A DNA stretch of 64,000 nt, taken from NCBI GenBank assembly GCA_028023455.1, contig JAQFVV010000037.1, forward strand, positions 1,552,001 to 1,616,000. The letters run 5' to 3'. The notes below the pieces were generated by a model. It was not told where the DNA came from, searched no databases, and worked only from the letters and a program-made list of their open reading frames with translations. The number at the start of each line of letters is the position of its first letter. Position 1 is the stretch's first letter. Shown one piece after another: positions 25,140 through 36,659 of the stretch. A program made the translations under genes and the position numbers. This DNA is from Epiperipatus broadwayi (Eukaryota > Onychophora > Udeonychophora > Euonychophora > Peripatidae).

Positions 25140-25490
25140 TATATTAATGTATGCAGGATTCAAACTCAGACTTTCACACGACCCTCAACTCTCCTTGCCA
25201 TCTCATATTGCTAACCCACCTGATCACACACATGTTGAAAAGATAAATAATCACCAATATACATATTTTGTGCTGAACCATTACTCATCAGTTGGTCCAG
25301 ATTACTGTCTTCACACATATATAATCAGTGCTCAGCTTTATATTAAGATAGCCAGTATTCATAGTTTAATGGACAGGCTTCAAACTACTCCAACTCATAA
25401 CTCTTCAACCATCCATTTCATTAAAAATCTGATGATGGAACATTCAAATCCCATGTTGGTGCCAAAATCTTCAATTTAGTAAAAGAAGTT
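25140..25490 (+). other. GC-richer segment with 110-codon open frame, unassigned
   Basis: The open frame 25147-25479 is the longest in the window, but its product shows no recognisable domain. The segment begins at a TA microsatellite and a SINE-like GGATTCAAACTCAG. Chance or repeat-derived coding is more likely than a host gene. No splice signals support an exon. Confidence 0.2.
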
Positions 25491-26599
25491 TATGCTGCAA
25501 TTTTTAATGATCCATCATTTCAGAATGCGTTATAAATTTCTCTTACTTAATATAGACCAGATTGCTTCAATTCTCCTTTCCCATTGATTAATTAAAAGCT
25601 GCTTTAAAGTTAACTTTGCTTTGGAAAAATGAACAAAACTAAACAAACATGTTCTATATTGACTTTTCTTCAGTACTTATCAGATTAAAATGCATGATAA
25701 CTTATATCTTTAAAGTTAATTTTTGTTTTTTTCATCATTGTCTTATTGCTGTACCCTTAACTCCTTATATTATCAATGATAATCTTTAACTTTTTCAATA
25801 ATTATGGTAGCTTTTACTATTTCCATTATCAGCCCAGATAGGGATTAATTTGATTAAAAGATCACCCATTTCAGAGTTTATTCATTACTATACCTTTTCC
25901 AAAACATAATTTTTTTTTTAATAACTAATCCATTCATCTGATCTTTGTCTGTAAAATGCTCAAAAATTTACTACCATATTATTATATACATACATCAATC
26001 AGGCAAAGGGAGAACCAAGGAATCTGGGTCAAGAAAATATTTAATTTTATACTTTTTATGTCTTCTTTTTATAACTTTTTTTTTCCAAGTATAATTAAAG
26101 CTAATTTTCACTTTTATTGGAAGTTTAATATCGTGCTTAGGCCAACCTGTTGTTTACGGTATATATTTTCCCCTTCTAAGTATAACTAAAGCTAATTATA
26201 CATTTTAATGAGAGAATAATATCTTAAATAAAACAACTTGTTTATCCAGCCTTAAAATATAAAATCTTGCTGAATGTATTTATTAGCATTAATAAAAAAA
26301 TTACAAATAATATTATTCATTATTTTTTAAGCAACTTGAGACAGGAACATGAAAAAAAAGAATCCTATTAAAAATTATAAATAAGAAACCCGCGAAAATT
26401 GCTTTATTAAAAATGCACCGATTGTTTATGAAATAAAATGGCGCTCAGCATTATTGAAATAAATTTGTTTAGAAGGGATGCATGAAAGAAAGTATATTAA
26501 TTTAAAGATTAATGATTTTAATTTATTTTTAAATTTAATTAAAGTGTGTATATTATTGATAAATTTAAATGTATCAGATATAAAAAATAATATTTGTAT

Positions 26600-26812
26600 A
26601 GTGTAATTTTCATTACATCACTCTTATGTCCAGATTATGATCTGGCCAACTGATGAGTACTGTTTAGCATGAAATGTGGATCTTGGGAATCGTACATCTT
26701 TTTCACATCTTTGATCATATCTTTATGCTTAGATCCCTCCACAAGGTGCTAAAAGTGGTTAGAAACCAGTCCTTACCTTGCATGAGAGTGCTGTAGTGAA
26801 AATTAAACTACA
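26600..26812 (+). mobile_element. Element with inverted ends carrying a second hammerhead type (HHE3)
   Basis: AGTGTAATTTTCATTACATC near 26600 and the inverted CTGTAGTGAAAATTAAACT near 26790 form terminal inverted repeats of about 30 bp, including CACTCTTATG/CATGAGAGTG. Sequence immediately downstream (CTACAGAAATATTATT and GGATAATCTCTAGTCTAAT) recurs near 46083-46130, where only the right end of the unit (GGGGTGAAAATTACACTACA) is visible. So this is part of a dispersed repeat. Confidence 0.5.
26639..26691 (+). ncRNA. Hammerhead-like motif, HHE3 type
   Basis: CCAA (stem I), CTGATGA at 26650-26656, a hairpin GTACT/GTTT/AGCAT (one mismatch, consistent with an ancestral GTGCT/AGCAC), GAAA at 26671-26674, a short stem III (AT/AT around GTGG), C at 26682, then TTGG. 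CCAA pairs with TTGG, and outward GAT pairs with ATC across an internal loop. The cut would be 26682^26683. The sequence is unrelated to HHE1. Confidence 0.45.
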
Positions 26813-27127
26813 GAAATATTATTCATTATTGGATAATCTCTAGTCTAATAAATGACTTATAAAAGATATTAATAATTATCTGATGTTTGAGAGTAACAAG
26901 ACAATTGTGATAATATCTAGGGATCAACCAATGGTCTTTGAAAAGTAAAACTAATAATTTGAACTCAGATTTTATAAGGCAAGATATTCCAGATCTATTA
27001 TTTGCACAAATTGCAAGCATATAGATATAACTTTAATATTAGAGTACTTTTTTTGCTAATCAAACTTTTTATTTCATTTGAAAAGTATCTTAAAATGCTA
27101 ATTTTTTTTTTTAATATATGAGTTTAG

Positions 27128-27427
27128 TAATATAATTTTTATCTTCTTCCTCCTTTTCCTATGTATTGATTTCTATTTTAACATACCATTTACACTTTCT
27201 TAAACACTTTATCAATACTCTTTATTTATATCAAAACTAACAGTTTCAACTGTCCTGCAGTCTTCATCAGAGCTCTGTTAGTTTTGATATAAATAGAGTA
27301 TTGATAGAGTATTTAAGAAAGTGTAAATGGTATGATTTTTAAAGAGCTCTGATAATAACTGCAGGATAGTCGAAACTGTGTTTTGATATAAAGAGTATTG
27401 ATAAAGTGTTTAAGAAAGTGTAAATGG
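27128..27427. mobile_element. Inverted/tandem element with hammerhead (HHE2), 13-bp duplication
   Basis: Perfect 13-bp repeats TATATGAGTTTAG lie at 27115-27127 and 27428-27440. Inside, a leader is followed by a reverse arm (27183-27277). Two head-to-tail forward arms follow: 27278-27334, partial, and 27341-27427. All share AAGAAAGTGTAAATGG at their ends and GAGTATTGATA inside. The monomer is about 95 bp. The organisation and duplication length parallel HHE1. Confidence 0.75.
27232..27277 (-). ncRNA. Hammerhead-like motif, HHE2 type
   Basis: On the minus strand: CAGAGCT, CTGATGA (27264-27270), stem II ACTG/CAGGA/CAGT, GAAA (27244-27247), CTGTT, then AGTTTTG. CAGAGCT pairs with AGTTTTG over 7 bp (G-U pairs included). 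ACTGT is near-palindromic, so stem III would be very weak in a monomer and would need dimerisation. The cut would fall after the U at 27239. The forward copy at 27344-27390 has CTGATAA, an inactivating core change. Confidence 0.5.
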
Positions 27428-28078
27428 TATATGAGTTTAGCCATCTCATTCTTAAGACATTTAAAATACTTTAATTGCAGAATAGAAAATAAATTCTTAA
27501 ATCATAGAGTAAAAGAAATTTGAAACATTATTAGAAATGAAATCATAAAAATGGTTTTCAAAAATTTTAATTTATTATTTATAATTAGAATTAACAAAAT
27601 TTAATTATCACAATATTATTCAATAATGAACAAACTGTTTGTTTATAGGTGTATAATAAATTTTGCATTTATATGCTGATATGCTTTGCAAAGTGTTTAA
27701 CTTATCTTTCTGTGATGTTTCTAGTATTCCATCCAGCTTAATGCATCTTTGGTGCTAAGCACCATAATCATATCCATCTTTCTAAATTCTGTATGATGTT
27801 TTGTAGCCACTGCCATTAATATGTAAATAATTTTATTTACATATTCCAGTGATTAGATAGTTGAAAGCTGTTTGATCTTTTTTTATTATGTTATTACTGT
27901 TTGCGATGTACCAAGACTCCTTTATTTTTCTATCATTCTGCTCTATACATACCAATTTGACATTCTGTTAATCAAAACAGTATTTGTGGGTTTTTTTTCA
28001 TTATCTAAGACACCAACATATATGCTTTACTTTCGCCTTTTTATATATATTTTCTTGCCTTATTATTTTGAAATTCAA

Positions 28079-28281
28079 TACAGAGCATAGTCTGCTACAA
28101 AGGAAATATCAACAATATTACAAATTACAGCTTAGCACTGCTTTCAACTGGGCAGGTTATATGCATAGTACAAATCTGACTTTATCTAGTACAATGAATA
28201 TGATCTGCCCGGTCAAAAGTAGTGATAAGCTGTAATTTGTAATATTGTTAATCTTTTCTTCATAGCAAACTATGCTCTGTA
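28079..28281. mobile_element. Foldback/MITE with about 75-bp inverted arms
   Basis: TACAGAGCATAGTCTGCTAC at the left end pairs with GCAAACTATGCTCTGTA at the right. Inner arms AATATTACAAATTACAGCTT and AAGCTGTAATTTGTAATATT are perfect inverted repeats. No coding capacity. Flanks TTCAA and TTTAA suggest at most a short duplication. Confidence 0.65.
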
Positions 28282-28289
28282 TTTAATAT

Positions 28290-31200
28290 TTATGCTATGT
28301 TATCCTTGTAATATTGATTCAGGATTCCCTGTAATATATTGCTATGCATCTTGGGCCATTGCATTGTATTTAATATACTATTTGTGGGAATTATTTTATC
28401 TTTGGAGTTGTTGATAATTCTAAAGCTTATGTTGTAATTTTGTTTGTATACTTTATTTGTTTTTGTTATGCATAATATACAAGTCATTGTAAGACCCATG
28501 GTTTGTTAACTTGTCTTCTGTAATTCTATTTTATTTTGGCATTGCATTTTTGATTTTCCTGTTCAGTATTTTTTGGCTATATCTGATGTTAGTTACATCT
28601 TTTACATATTCTCCTATGTTGCATTTTCTATCTGCATACATATATATTGGCTTAGAAAGCCTCTAAATCCTGCTAGTTTAAATGTGATTGGGATTTTGAC
28701 TGGGGTGTATTGCATTTCTTATTTCTATTGGCTTTCCTATCATTATGTAATGGAAATAGTTTTCATAAGTACATTATAGTATTTAATAATGAGCAAATTA
28801 ATTATATCTATCTATATATACACAATAATATTTATAAACTATTTTCAAAAAAAGCAATGTGGAAAAATATTGTGATAAAACAGTAATTTGTCAATGATAG
28901 ATGGAAAAAAACCCAGATAGACTGAAAAGTAATAAATCTGTAACAAAATTTTTTTAGAATCCCCACCCCAAAAAAATGCCAATAGTTGTCATAAAAGTTA
29001 GATGAAACCATTTCTGAATCATAATTGCAAGTGATGAATACAATAAGATAGACTGAAACAGAAAATAATGATTTAGGGGAACTATAAAATAATTTATATC
29101 TGTTCTGTGGAATAATAAAATCATTAAAAAGATGAGAATGTCTTTTTTAAAAAAAACACACAGAAAAAATTGCCATCTATAGATCCAAAATATGGATTTT
29201 AGATATAAAAAAAAAGCAGTGGAGATAAAATATTTGAATAAGTGCAGCAAAATTCAAACAACTTTTGTACTGCAGCCATTAAAAAAAAATGCCTCAAAAA
29301 TAAAAGCTTATTCATGACATAACAGAAGCAATTCTTAAAAAAGCAGACATAAAAGCACTTAAGACCAAAGAGAAAAAGGCTAAGAAGAAATCGTTCTAAG
29401 ACATTATTCTAATTAACCAAATATATTTCTATAAATGTGTGTGTGTACCACGTCAGACAAGCACGGATTAATGCTAATTAATTATAGAAAACAACAACTT
29501 ACAATGTTTATCTATTTAGCAATATAAATATATATTTTAATTTAGGTACTTGACCTGAGTGTGATTTTTAAGTAATATATGTTTGGACTATTCCACAAAC
29601 AAATTATGAAGAACTATACAAAGTTAACCCTCCAACAATTATAAATATAGAATAACTAATTCTTCATTTTGTAAGAACCTTAGGATTCTTATAAAATTTA
29701 GAATGGATTTGAACAAGTAAAAAGAACCAGAGAAATCAATGGAGAAGGAATTAGAAAAAAGATATGCATTTATACTGTTGGAATCCTGCTCTCCATACAT
29801 ATCAAAAGTAGCCTAGAGAAAGCTAAAGGTTACATTTTTTTACATTATGTGCTAGAGATAGTAATATAAGCAATGCAACCTTTCATTTGATTTTGTAACT
29901 GCTGATCTTTAGAAGTTCTATAACTAATTAACTTCTAAATCAAATATATTTACTTAATTAAATGGAGTCTTATTCTTTTAATTCAGCCTCAATATGTGTT
30001 AAAAAGAAACCAGAAATGACACGTTAACAACTGCAGGGATATTGTCTCACATATTTGTACAGTTTGTTATTGAAGTATTTAATTAAAATGTATTACAATA
30101 ATGAGAAAATATTTTTTTCAGCCATAATTTTGCTTATGTGCAACTTGAAATAAAAGCACAGGGTATCTTTAGAAATATTTTTTATATATTATTTTTTAAT
30201 AATCAGATATTTTGCAAACAACTTTTTATAAACTAGTTGACAATCTAAACAATGTCATCACATTTCCAATACTTGAAATGAAATTTGTGCATACCAAATA
30301 TCTTTTAAAATATTTTTCGGTTTATGAAGGCTTTTTTTTTTTTTAAAAAAAAAAAAAAACAAGCTTTAGTTAAACAATCAAGAGAAATAAAGAGAACACT
30401 TTTTAGTAGTTAATCATGAAATTCAATGAAAGCATATTTTAAAAATATATACTACTATCTATTGTGTATCACTGAAAACTTACTGAGCCAATATTAACAA
30501 AGTTTGAAATTGATCTCATTAAAATTATTAGGCTAGACAACCCTGGAATATTGCATTGCCGCTGATGCTTAAAATACACATACAATTTGAAGAAAATGTA
30601 TTTGATAGAATCATGTTAAAAATTGTTTACAAGATTTGACCAAACACACCAATAGACATGGTTAATTAATGTAACAACAGAAAAAAAGATTAGGGCCTAG
30701 GTTCAACAAGAAGTCTCGTTTTAGCACACTTCTGAATCTGAGGTGTTTTTTTTTTTTTTGTATTATTCAATTACGAGAGAGAAAAACATTAAATAAAAAT
30801 GTAATTTAACACTGTTCTAAACTGTCGTAAAATTAATGTTGTAGAGCTCTCAACCAAAAATAAAAATTCATGAAATCTTATACAGTTTTTGAAAATTTAA
30901 TTCCTATAACTGCGGGATCTAGGCAGATGCCCCCGTATTTGAGCATTTGAATGGCCTGTGATAGTAGTTTTGTTTACATAAATAGTATCTCTTTATCTTT
31001 GACTTGGGTATTTAATCAATGTAAAGGATCCGTTAAAGTTTATAATTTACTTTTAAATATTGATATCCTAGAACAAACCTTAAGAGGATGTCAATAATAA
31101 TAAACTTGGTTATAGGATGTCTTGAAGAGAGAACTTACGTACTACGTTCTGTGTCCGTGATAATTTAAATGAGATACCTATATTCTCCCCCCCCCCTTTT

Positions 31201-32280
31201 AATATCATTTATTATTATTATATATAAATGACTTTAATCTTAATTTATTTACTGCGGAAATTAATTTTGTCCCTATATGTAAGTTAAACGTGTCAGCAAA
31301 AGCTTATTTCCACAAGTTCTTATACCCCAAACATTTAAAAATTAGGCCTTCAGCAATGGAATGCGAACATTAACTTATATTATAATCGTAAAATGGACTA
31401 TCTTTTTCTTCCTCCCTATAACAAACATTAAATCTATACAATTTTTATTTTTTGCTTGGAAAAAAAAAAAAGCCCACGAAAGGTCAATAGCATCTCCAAT
31501 AGACTCTTCTAAAAGAATACTAGTACTGTACCGAAATTAAAAAGTTTTGCAAAAATCTCTCACTAGATGGCAATTTAAATCACAAAACTAATATGGTACT
31601 TATATTGTACATTACTGTATATAATTTACGTATGCACACAGAGATGAAAGCAAAGATGATGGTAAAACTTCTTGGACAACTCCCAAAAAAACAATTATAA
31701 TTGAAAAGTACAAATTATTTGAATTAAAGTGGTTGCATTAAATATTTTTAATTTTGAAAATTTAACCTTTAAAGCATATATATATGAATAAGACAATTGA
31801 TGGATAATTTCAAATCATATTTTTTTAAATAAAATTTAATAGATTAAACTTGATTCTTTTTTTTAATTTTTCTAAAAAGTTAATAGAAACTTTGAAACGC
31901 GCGCTCTTATTCATACACGTGTGTGTGCATATAAATACGTGATTGAATAAACACTTTTTATTAGCAATTAATTTATTAAATATATTTTTATTGAACATAT
32001 GACTGTTTTTGTTTACTAATATGTGATGTTTTATTCTTAAGGCAAAACTTTTAGTTTACTCATATAAAATGTATTTACAATGCAAGTACATACTTCAGTT
32101 AACTTGCCATTGAAAATTATCCAAAAATAGTTTCTTTTTTTGAGCCGAAATAATTCTGAATAAGGAAAAAATGAAAATATTAATATAACGTCTTACAATT
32201 ATAAAAGAAAAAAAATCAAATCAAAAAAAGAAATAATTCTAGCATTTTGTAGACATGATTATTACTTTAAAGCAGGTCAC
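28290..32280. other. AT-rich sequence, nearly featureless
   Basis: No gene or repeat family recognised. The 30332-30359 tract is T13 followed by A15, a perfect palindrome of homopolymers. Near 29330-29400 a short lysine-rich frame (ADIKALKTKEKKAKKKSF then stop) occurs behind a 3' splice-site-like TTTTGTACTGCAG, but an upstream in-frame stop breaks it. Confidence 0.35.
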
Positions 32281-32284
32281 AATG

Positions 32285-32660
32285 ACATTTTGGTTAGTAA
32301 GGAAGTGGGTTGATCTGGATGTTAGTAAATATCTTTGAACTTATGTTTTGATTTTTTCTCCAAACGTGTGGCAAGCTTTACGGATCGGCTTGGTCTTTTG
32401 CCAACTGCTGAGAGCAATTCATTCAGGCCCACCACTCTTAACTTGAATATAATTAGACTGTGGCTGGTTTGTTGTTACAGTATGATGCAATCCTCTGTTT
32501 CCGACCATATGGCAGGCTCATTCACCTTTCATTTGTTTTGGCCGGTAGAGGACGCTCAAAAAGCAACTTGTTTCCCATTCTCACGTGTCCTAAATAAGGA
32601 AATACTACTCTGTACTACTTTACTACTATCAATAGTAGTGGTGGGGGGAAATACATGAAT
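32285..32660. other. GC-richer island of unknown function
   Basis: This segment stands out in composition from the AT-rich flanks and matches no repeat elsewhere in the window. It contains a CACGTG E-box-like site near 32583 and an open frame of 107 codons (32335-32658) that starts at a non-ATG codon and has no recognisable domain. It could be a host regulatory element, a UTR/exon piece or an unrecognised single-copy repeat. Confidence 0.25.
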
Positions 32661-32664
32661 ATTT

Positions 32665-35225
32665 GTTTATTTTACAATTCAAATAATTTACCGAGGTAGT
32701 TAATGCAATTAAATGATTTTTCAAATAGTATTGATTTAAATCTTTGTTAAAATGAACTTTAATGGGAAAAGTTTTTTTTATATTGAAAATCGATTAGTTA
32801 AATAAATAAGAAAAAGTAGGCGGGAACGTAATAAGTATTTCACTAGTGACTAGAGTATCTACCTCTAATAAACATTTTTATTTCGACAAAAAATAAAATA
32901 ATTTTCTTTATAAGAAATTACGAATGTTTTGATGAAAAAAGATAAAATAATGATCATTCGTAATTCATAAAATATTTTAATTAGAAAGTAAACTTGACAA
33001 AAATGATGGCATAGCATTTATATTTAATATTTCTAGCAACTTTTTTTTTTAAAGATATAATATTTTTCAAATTTTTCATTAGTGAAACAACTGCATATCG
33101 GAACGTTTAACGGAATTTTAGGTGCAACGCGTTTACAGTCCAGCATATTACTAAAATCAAAATTATATTCAAAACGTTATTAATAATCTGAAAATATAAG
33201 CCCTTAATGTTTAAATTTAAAATCTTGCAATTTTCTTTTTCTGAAAATATTTTAAAGGCAATAAAGAAAAAGCATTTAAACACAAGCATTTTAAACATAT
33301 TTGAGTTAAATATAAACAAATAATGACTTTAAATAATAAAATATATGATATATATTTTATTATCTATACTATTTTATCATTTCAAATCGATTAAAAAATT
33401 AATAATTAGCGTTTTTGTCGTAAAAGATCTGTTTAATATTTTTGAAGTAATAAATTGATTTATTCTAGATAATTAAAATAACTTTAAAAATATACTAATA
33501 TAAACTTGAATTTTTTTATTTATTTCAAGGCTATCTAATGTTAAGTATTCCAAGGGCCGTATTAATATATATCTATATATCCGAGAGCCACATCGAAGAT
33601 AATAAATACAGTATATATATATAAAATTATTGGAGAGTCCTGCCCTTAGTTAGGCTTAGTAAGCATTCCAAGTATATATAAAAGTAATGATGTTTATATA
33701 AGTTTTTATTGAAATAGTAGAGATTATACAATAATAGTTTATAATATATAATTTTAGCAAGAGCTTTGTAATAGTTTGGCTTCATTTAGTAAACTACTTA
33801 TAACTACTAGATTGTTTCAACTAAAATCTCTAGTCGGGTTGCATGCGGCCCGTGTTTAGGCCAGCTCTGATCTTATCGATTTGTCAAGGATGAGTATTAA
33901 ATCTTAAAATTATCGCACTGTATTGCATTTAAATTACGTTAACAGTCCAGCAGTAAAAATCAATTCCGGCATTCATTTCCCTAGTATCCTGTTTTATTTC
34001 ACTATTTACATATGCCTCTTTTAACGTTAACATAACGTAAAGTATTTCTGCTTCAAAATATTAAAAAAATTAAAAGTTTATATCTAATTTATTAACAGTT
34101 TGCATATTGGTGACTAATTTAAGTATTCGTTACATTTTTTTATGCTACATCTATGTACTTATACAATATACGATAATTTTTAAGTGTTCACCAAGGCTTC
34201 TATTTAATAGCGGTAATTCTGAGATGGTAGAATAAATTGTGTAAAAAGGTAACAATCAGTGACACTTTATCATTCTCGATAATTTAATTTTCATTTGGTT
34301 ATAGTGTCTTAAAAATCATTAGAAGGAGAATATGCACAAAATTATAAAAATAATTTAGTTGTCCTCGACTCAAGTTTTTTAATGTTTTAAAAAAAATTTG
34401 AATAAATATATTTTAAAACAACCGAAAGTAAATTTTTTTTGAAGGATTGTTTTTCTTTTACACATTTTAATTTCATTACTTTTGAAGTTTATATATTTAC
34501 ATCAATAAATCACCCAAGATAGATTAAATCACCTAAGATAGATTTTTTTTAAAAAAAAGACTAAATAGAAATAATATATTGTTTTTGAAATTTTTTGTTG
34601 AAAATTATATGTTAGAATATTGCCATCATCTAATATTGAGTGTTAAATATTTTTAGAAAGATTCAAACTTTATTTAAGCTTTTCAAATACATCCATGGTT
34701 AGTAATAACAGCAGGTTAATGTGTAACATGCTTTGAGTAGTAAAGTTCTCATATTAGTGATTGTCATTGGTTCGAAACGTTGAATTGTTATATACTAACA
34801 GTTTAATGTATTTATAAAATTTTAATGAAGTTTGAATTTTTTTAAAAATATTTAACAATCCCACATATAATTTTAATTAAATATTTATACCTTATTAACT
34901 GTTAAGCTATAATGACTGTATTTATTATAAATCAATTTCAAATATATATATTTTACATGTAGCATAATTTTCTGGGAAGATTTTAGGCAATTTTAATTGT
35001 CTCACTTTACCAATTAAAGCAATCGTAGAACTAAAATAAGTCCTATAAAAAAATTAAATAACTTAAATACCTTGTAAATAACTTATATTTATTCTCAAAA
35101 AATTAAAAGGAGAGGATAAAAATTTGCTTCAAATTACTTCAGAAGATGGTAAAAATCAAGAAAATCATTTTTCGTTGTTCATACAAAAAATTAGGTTAAA
35201 AAGATACATTTATATAATTATGCTA
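32665..35225. other. AT-rich sequence without recognised gene
   Basis: Only A/T tracts and a SINE B-box-like GGTTCGAAAC near 34772, which is too isolated to call. Confidence 0.35.
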
Positions 35226-35240
35226 ACAATTTTCAAAATA

Positions 35241-35499
35241 TCACATGACCATCATTCTTTATGCTTATACAAGCTGTTTACATAGATGCTAAACTCTCCA
35301 TACAATAGCACCACTTAGTGCAAGCCAGAATAATCAATTGATGCAAGAAGGTTTGTGCATAAAAAAGTCAAGCTAAAAACTAGTCTGGGGATATTGGATG
35401 AGTAAACACTAGATAGGGATTTTATGCACAAACCTCATTCATTGATTACTCTGGTTTGCACCGAATGGTGCTACTGTATGGAGAGTTTAGCATCTGGGT
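35241..35499 (+). mobile_element. HHE1 copy I
   Basis: Flanks AATTTTCAAAATA (35228-35240) and AATGTTCAAAATA (35500-35512) match at 12 of 13 positions. The copy has the leader, a reverse arm to about 35362 and then a forward arm starting inside the ribozyme at AAACTAGTCTGGGG. The CTGANGA half is missing, so the ribozyme is dead. The 3' end is a variant (GAGAGTTTAGCATCTGG). Confidence 0.8.
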
Positions 35500-35512
35500 A
35501 ATGTTCAAAATA

Positions 35513-35876
35513 ATAAGAATACCAAACCCTCCATATAGTAATCCTATCAAGTACAAGTCTTCATAATCAATGGATGCAGGAAGGTTTGTGCATAAGATTC
35601 CTATCTAATGCATACTCATCTAACATGCTTGCAGCTTTCATTGGTGAGGAGCCTTGGATTTGAGAGCACTGCACGTAGATCTTAGCATCTAATATAACTC
35701 TCCAGCAGTCACCTTTTACCTATTTGGTTAACTGTAAAGCTAGGAGCCCAAGATGAGAACACCATGATTATAAAGGCTTGCACTTAGTGGCAATACTATA
35801 TGGAGAGTTTGGTACTCTTATTAACAACATGTGTAAGCATATGAAATGATCATCATGTGATAATTTGATGGTTTTT
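35513..35876 (-). mobile_element. HHE1 copy I2, adjacent and older
   Basis: This copy abuts copy I and shares the spacer ATGTTCAAAA, which recurs at 35877-35886. On the minus strand it shows the leader (ATCACATGATGATC), a short forward tail near 35780-35815 and a long ribozyme-bearing arm. It is more diverged: the ribozyme retains CTCCTCACC and ATCCAAGG but has lost the GAAA-ACTAGT half. Either two insertions share one target or this is a compound insertion. Confidence 0.7.
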
Positions 35877-36434
35877 ATGTTCAAAAGTTAAGATATTTTC
35901 TTTATAACAAATGATATTTTTTAAAGTATTAATTTTAATTCCAATTTTTATACATATTTCTAGATATAGACCTAATACATATCGCTAGCTGAAAATTCAG
36001 ATGCAAAATATCGATCACTCTCTCTAACATTGTTTTTCAGCAACACTACTTTAAGAATAAAGATTAAGTCTGAATTTTAATGGCATTTTCCCCAAGAAGG
36101 GAAAAATTTAGCATGTCGTACACATGATCCTATATTTATTTATTCCAAGAAAAGTAAGAAAAATTAAATTCAATTTTTTTCAGAAATAACTAGTAAAAGT
36201 CAATAAAGTTTAAAAAAATCGCATGTGGAAAATCAAACCTATGATGAATCTTTATACAACTATACAATATTAATAATATTTAAAATAATTCATTTTTTAT
36301 TTCAATCTCCATATCTTTTTATTTATATAAAATAAAATGTCTGTTTATTTATAATTCAGGAATTAATAAATGAATTTTGATATATATATATTTGTCTAAA
36401 ACACCTTGATACTCTGACCATACACAAACTACAA

Positions 36435-36617
36435 ATGAAGACTAATCTAAAAGCAAGAATTACACAACACATTTTAATGTATAAAAAAGCAAAAGCTAAG
36501 TTCGATTCTACCAGTACATCAATCTTTTACAAACACGGACATAGTTTTGATCCAAGTATTATTAAAATAATGCGTGAAGAAAGAACTAACAGGAAATTCA
36601 AAATTAAAGAGGCATGA
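36435..36617 (+). pseudogene. Penelope-like GIY-YIG endonuclease fragment
   Basis: The frame LKARITQHILMYKKAKAKFD followed by STSTSIFYKHGHSFD and REERTNRKFKIKEA resembles the C-terminal GIY-YIG region of Penelope-like retroelements (pattern RxLxxRxxxH ... S ... HxxxxxHxFD ... ExxxxxRxxKEA). The catalytic GIY/YIG N-terminal half is not visible upstream, and no RT domain is nearby. The ATG is just the first methionine in a fragment. Related GIY-YIG domains occur in other proteins, so the family assignment is a motif judgement. It matters as a possible source of the machinery for the ribozyme elements. Confidence 0.5.
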
Positions 36618-36659
36618 TTGCACAAAATGAATATATAATGAACTAAAGATCGAACAGTA

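Noticed and set aside
25147-25479. 110-codon open frame, the longest in the window
   Set aside because: No recognisable domain, no splice or promoter support, starts at a TA microsatellite. Listed only as an unassigned segment.
29330-29400. Lysine-rich C-terminus-like frame after a 3' splice-site-like sequence
   Set aside because: An in-frame stop lies between the putative acceptor and the frame, and low-complexity lysine codons arise easily in A-rich DNA.
32335-32658. 107-codon frame as a protein gene
   Set aside because: First codon is not ATG, no domain, no exon signals; compositional island kept, gene call not.
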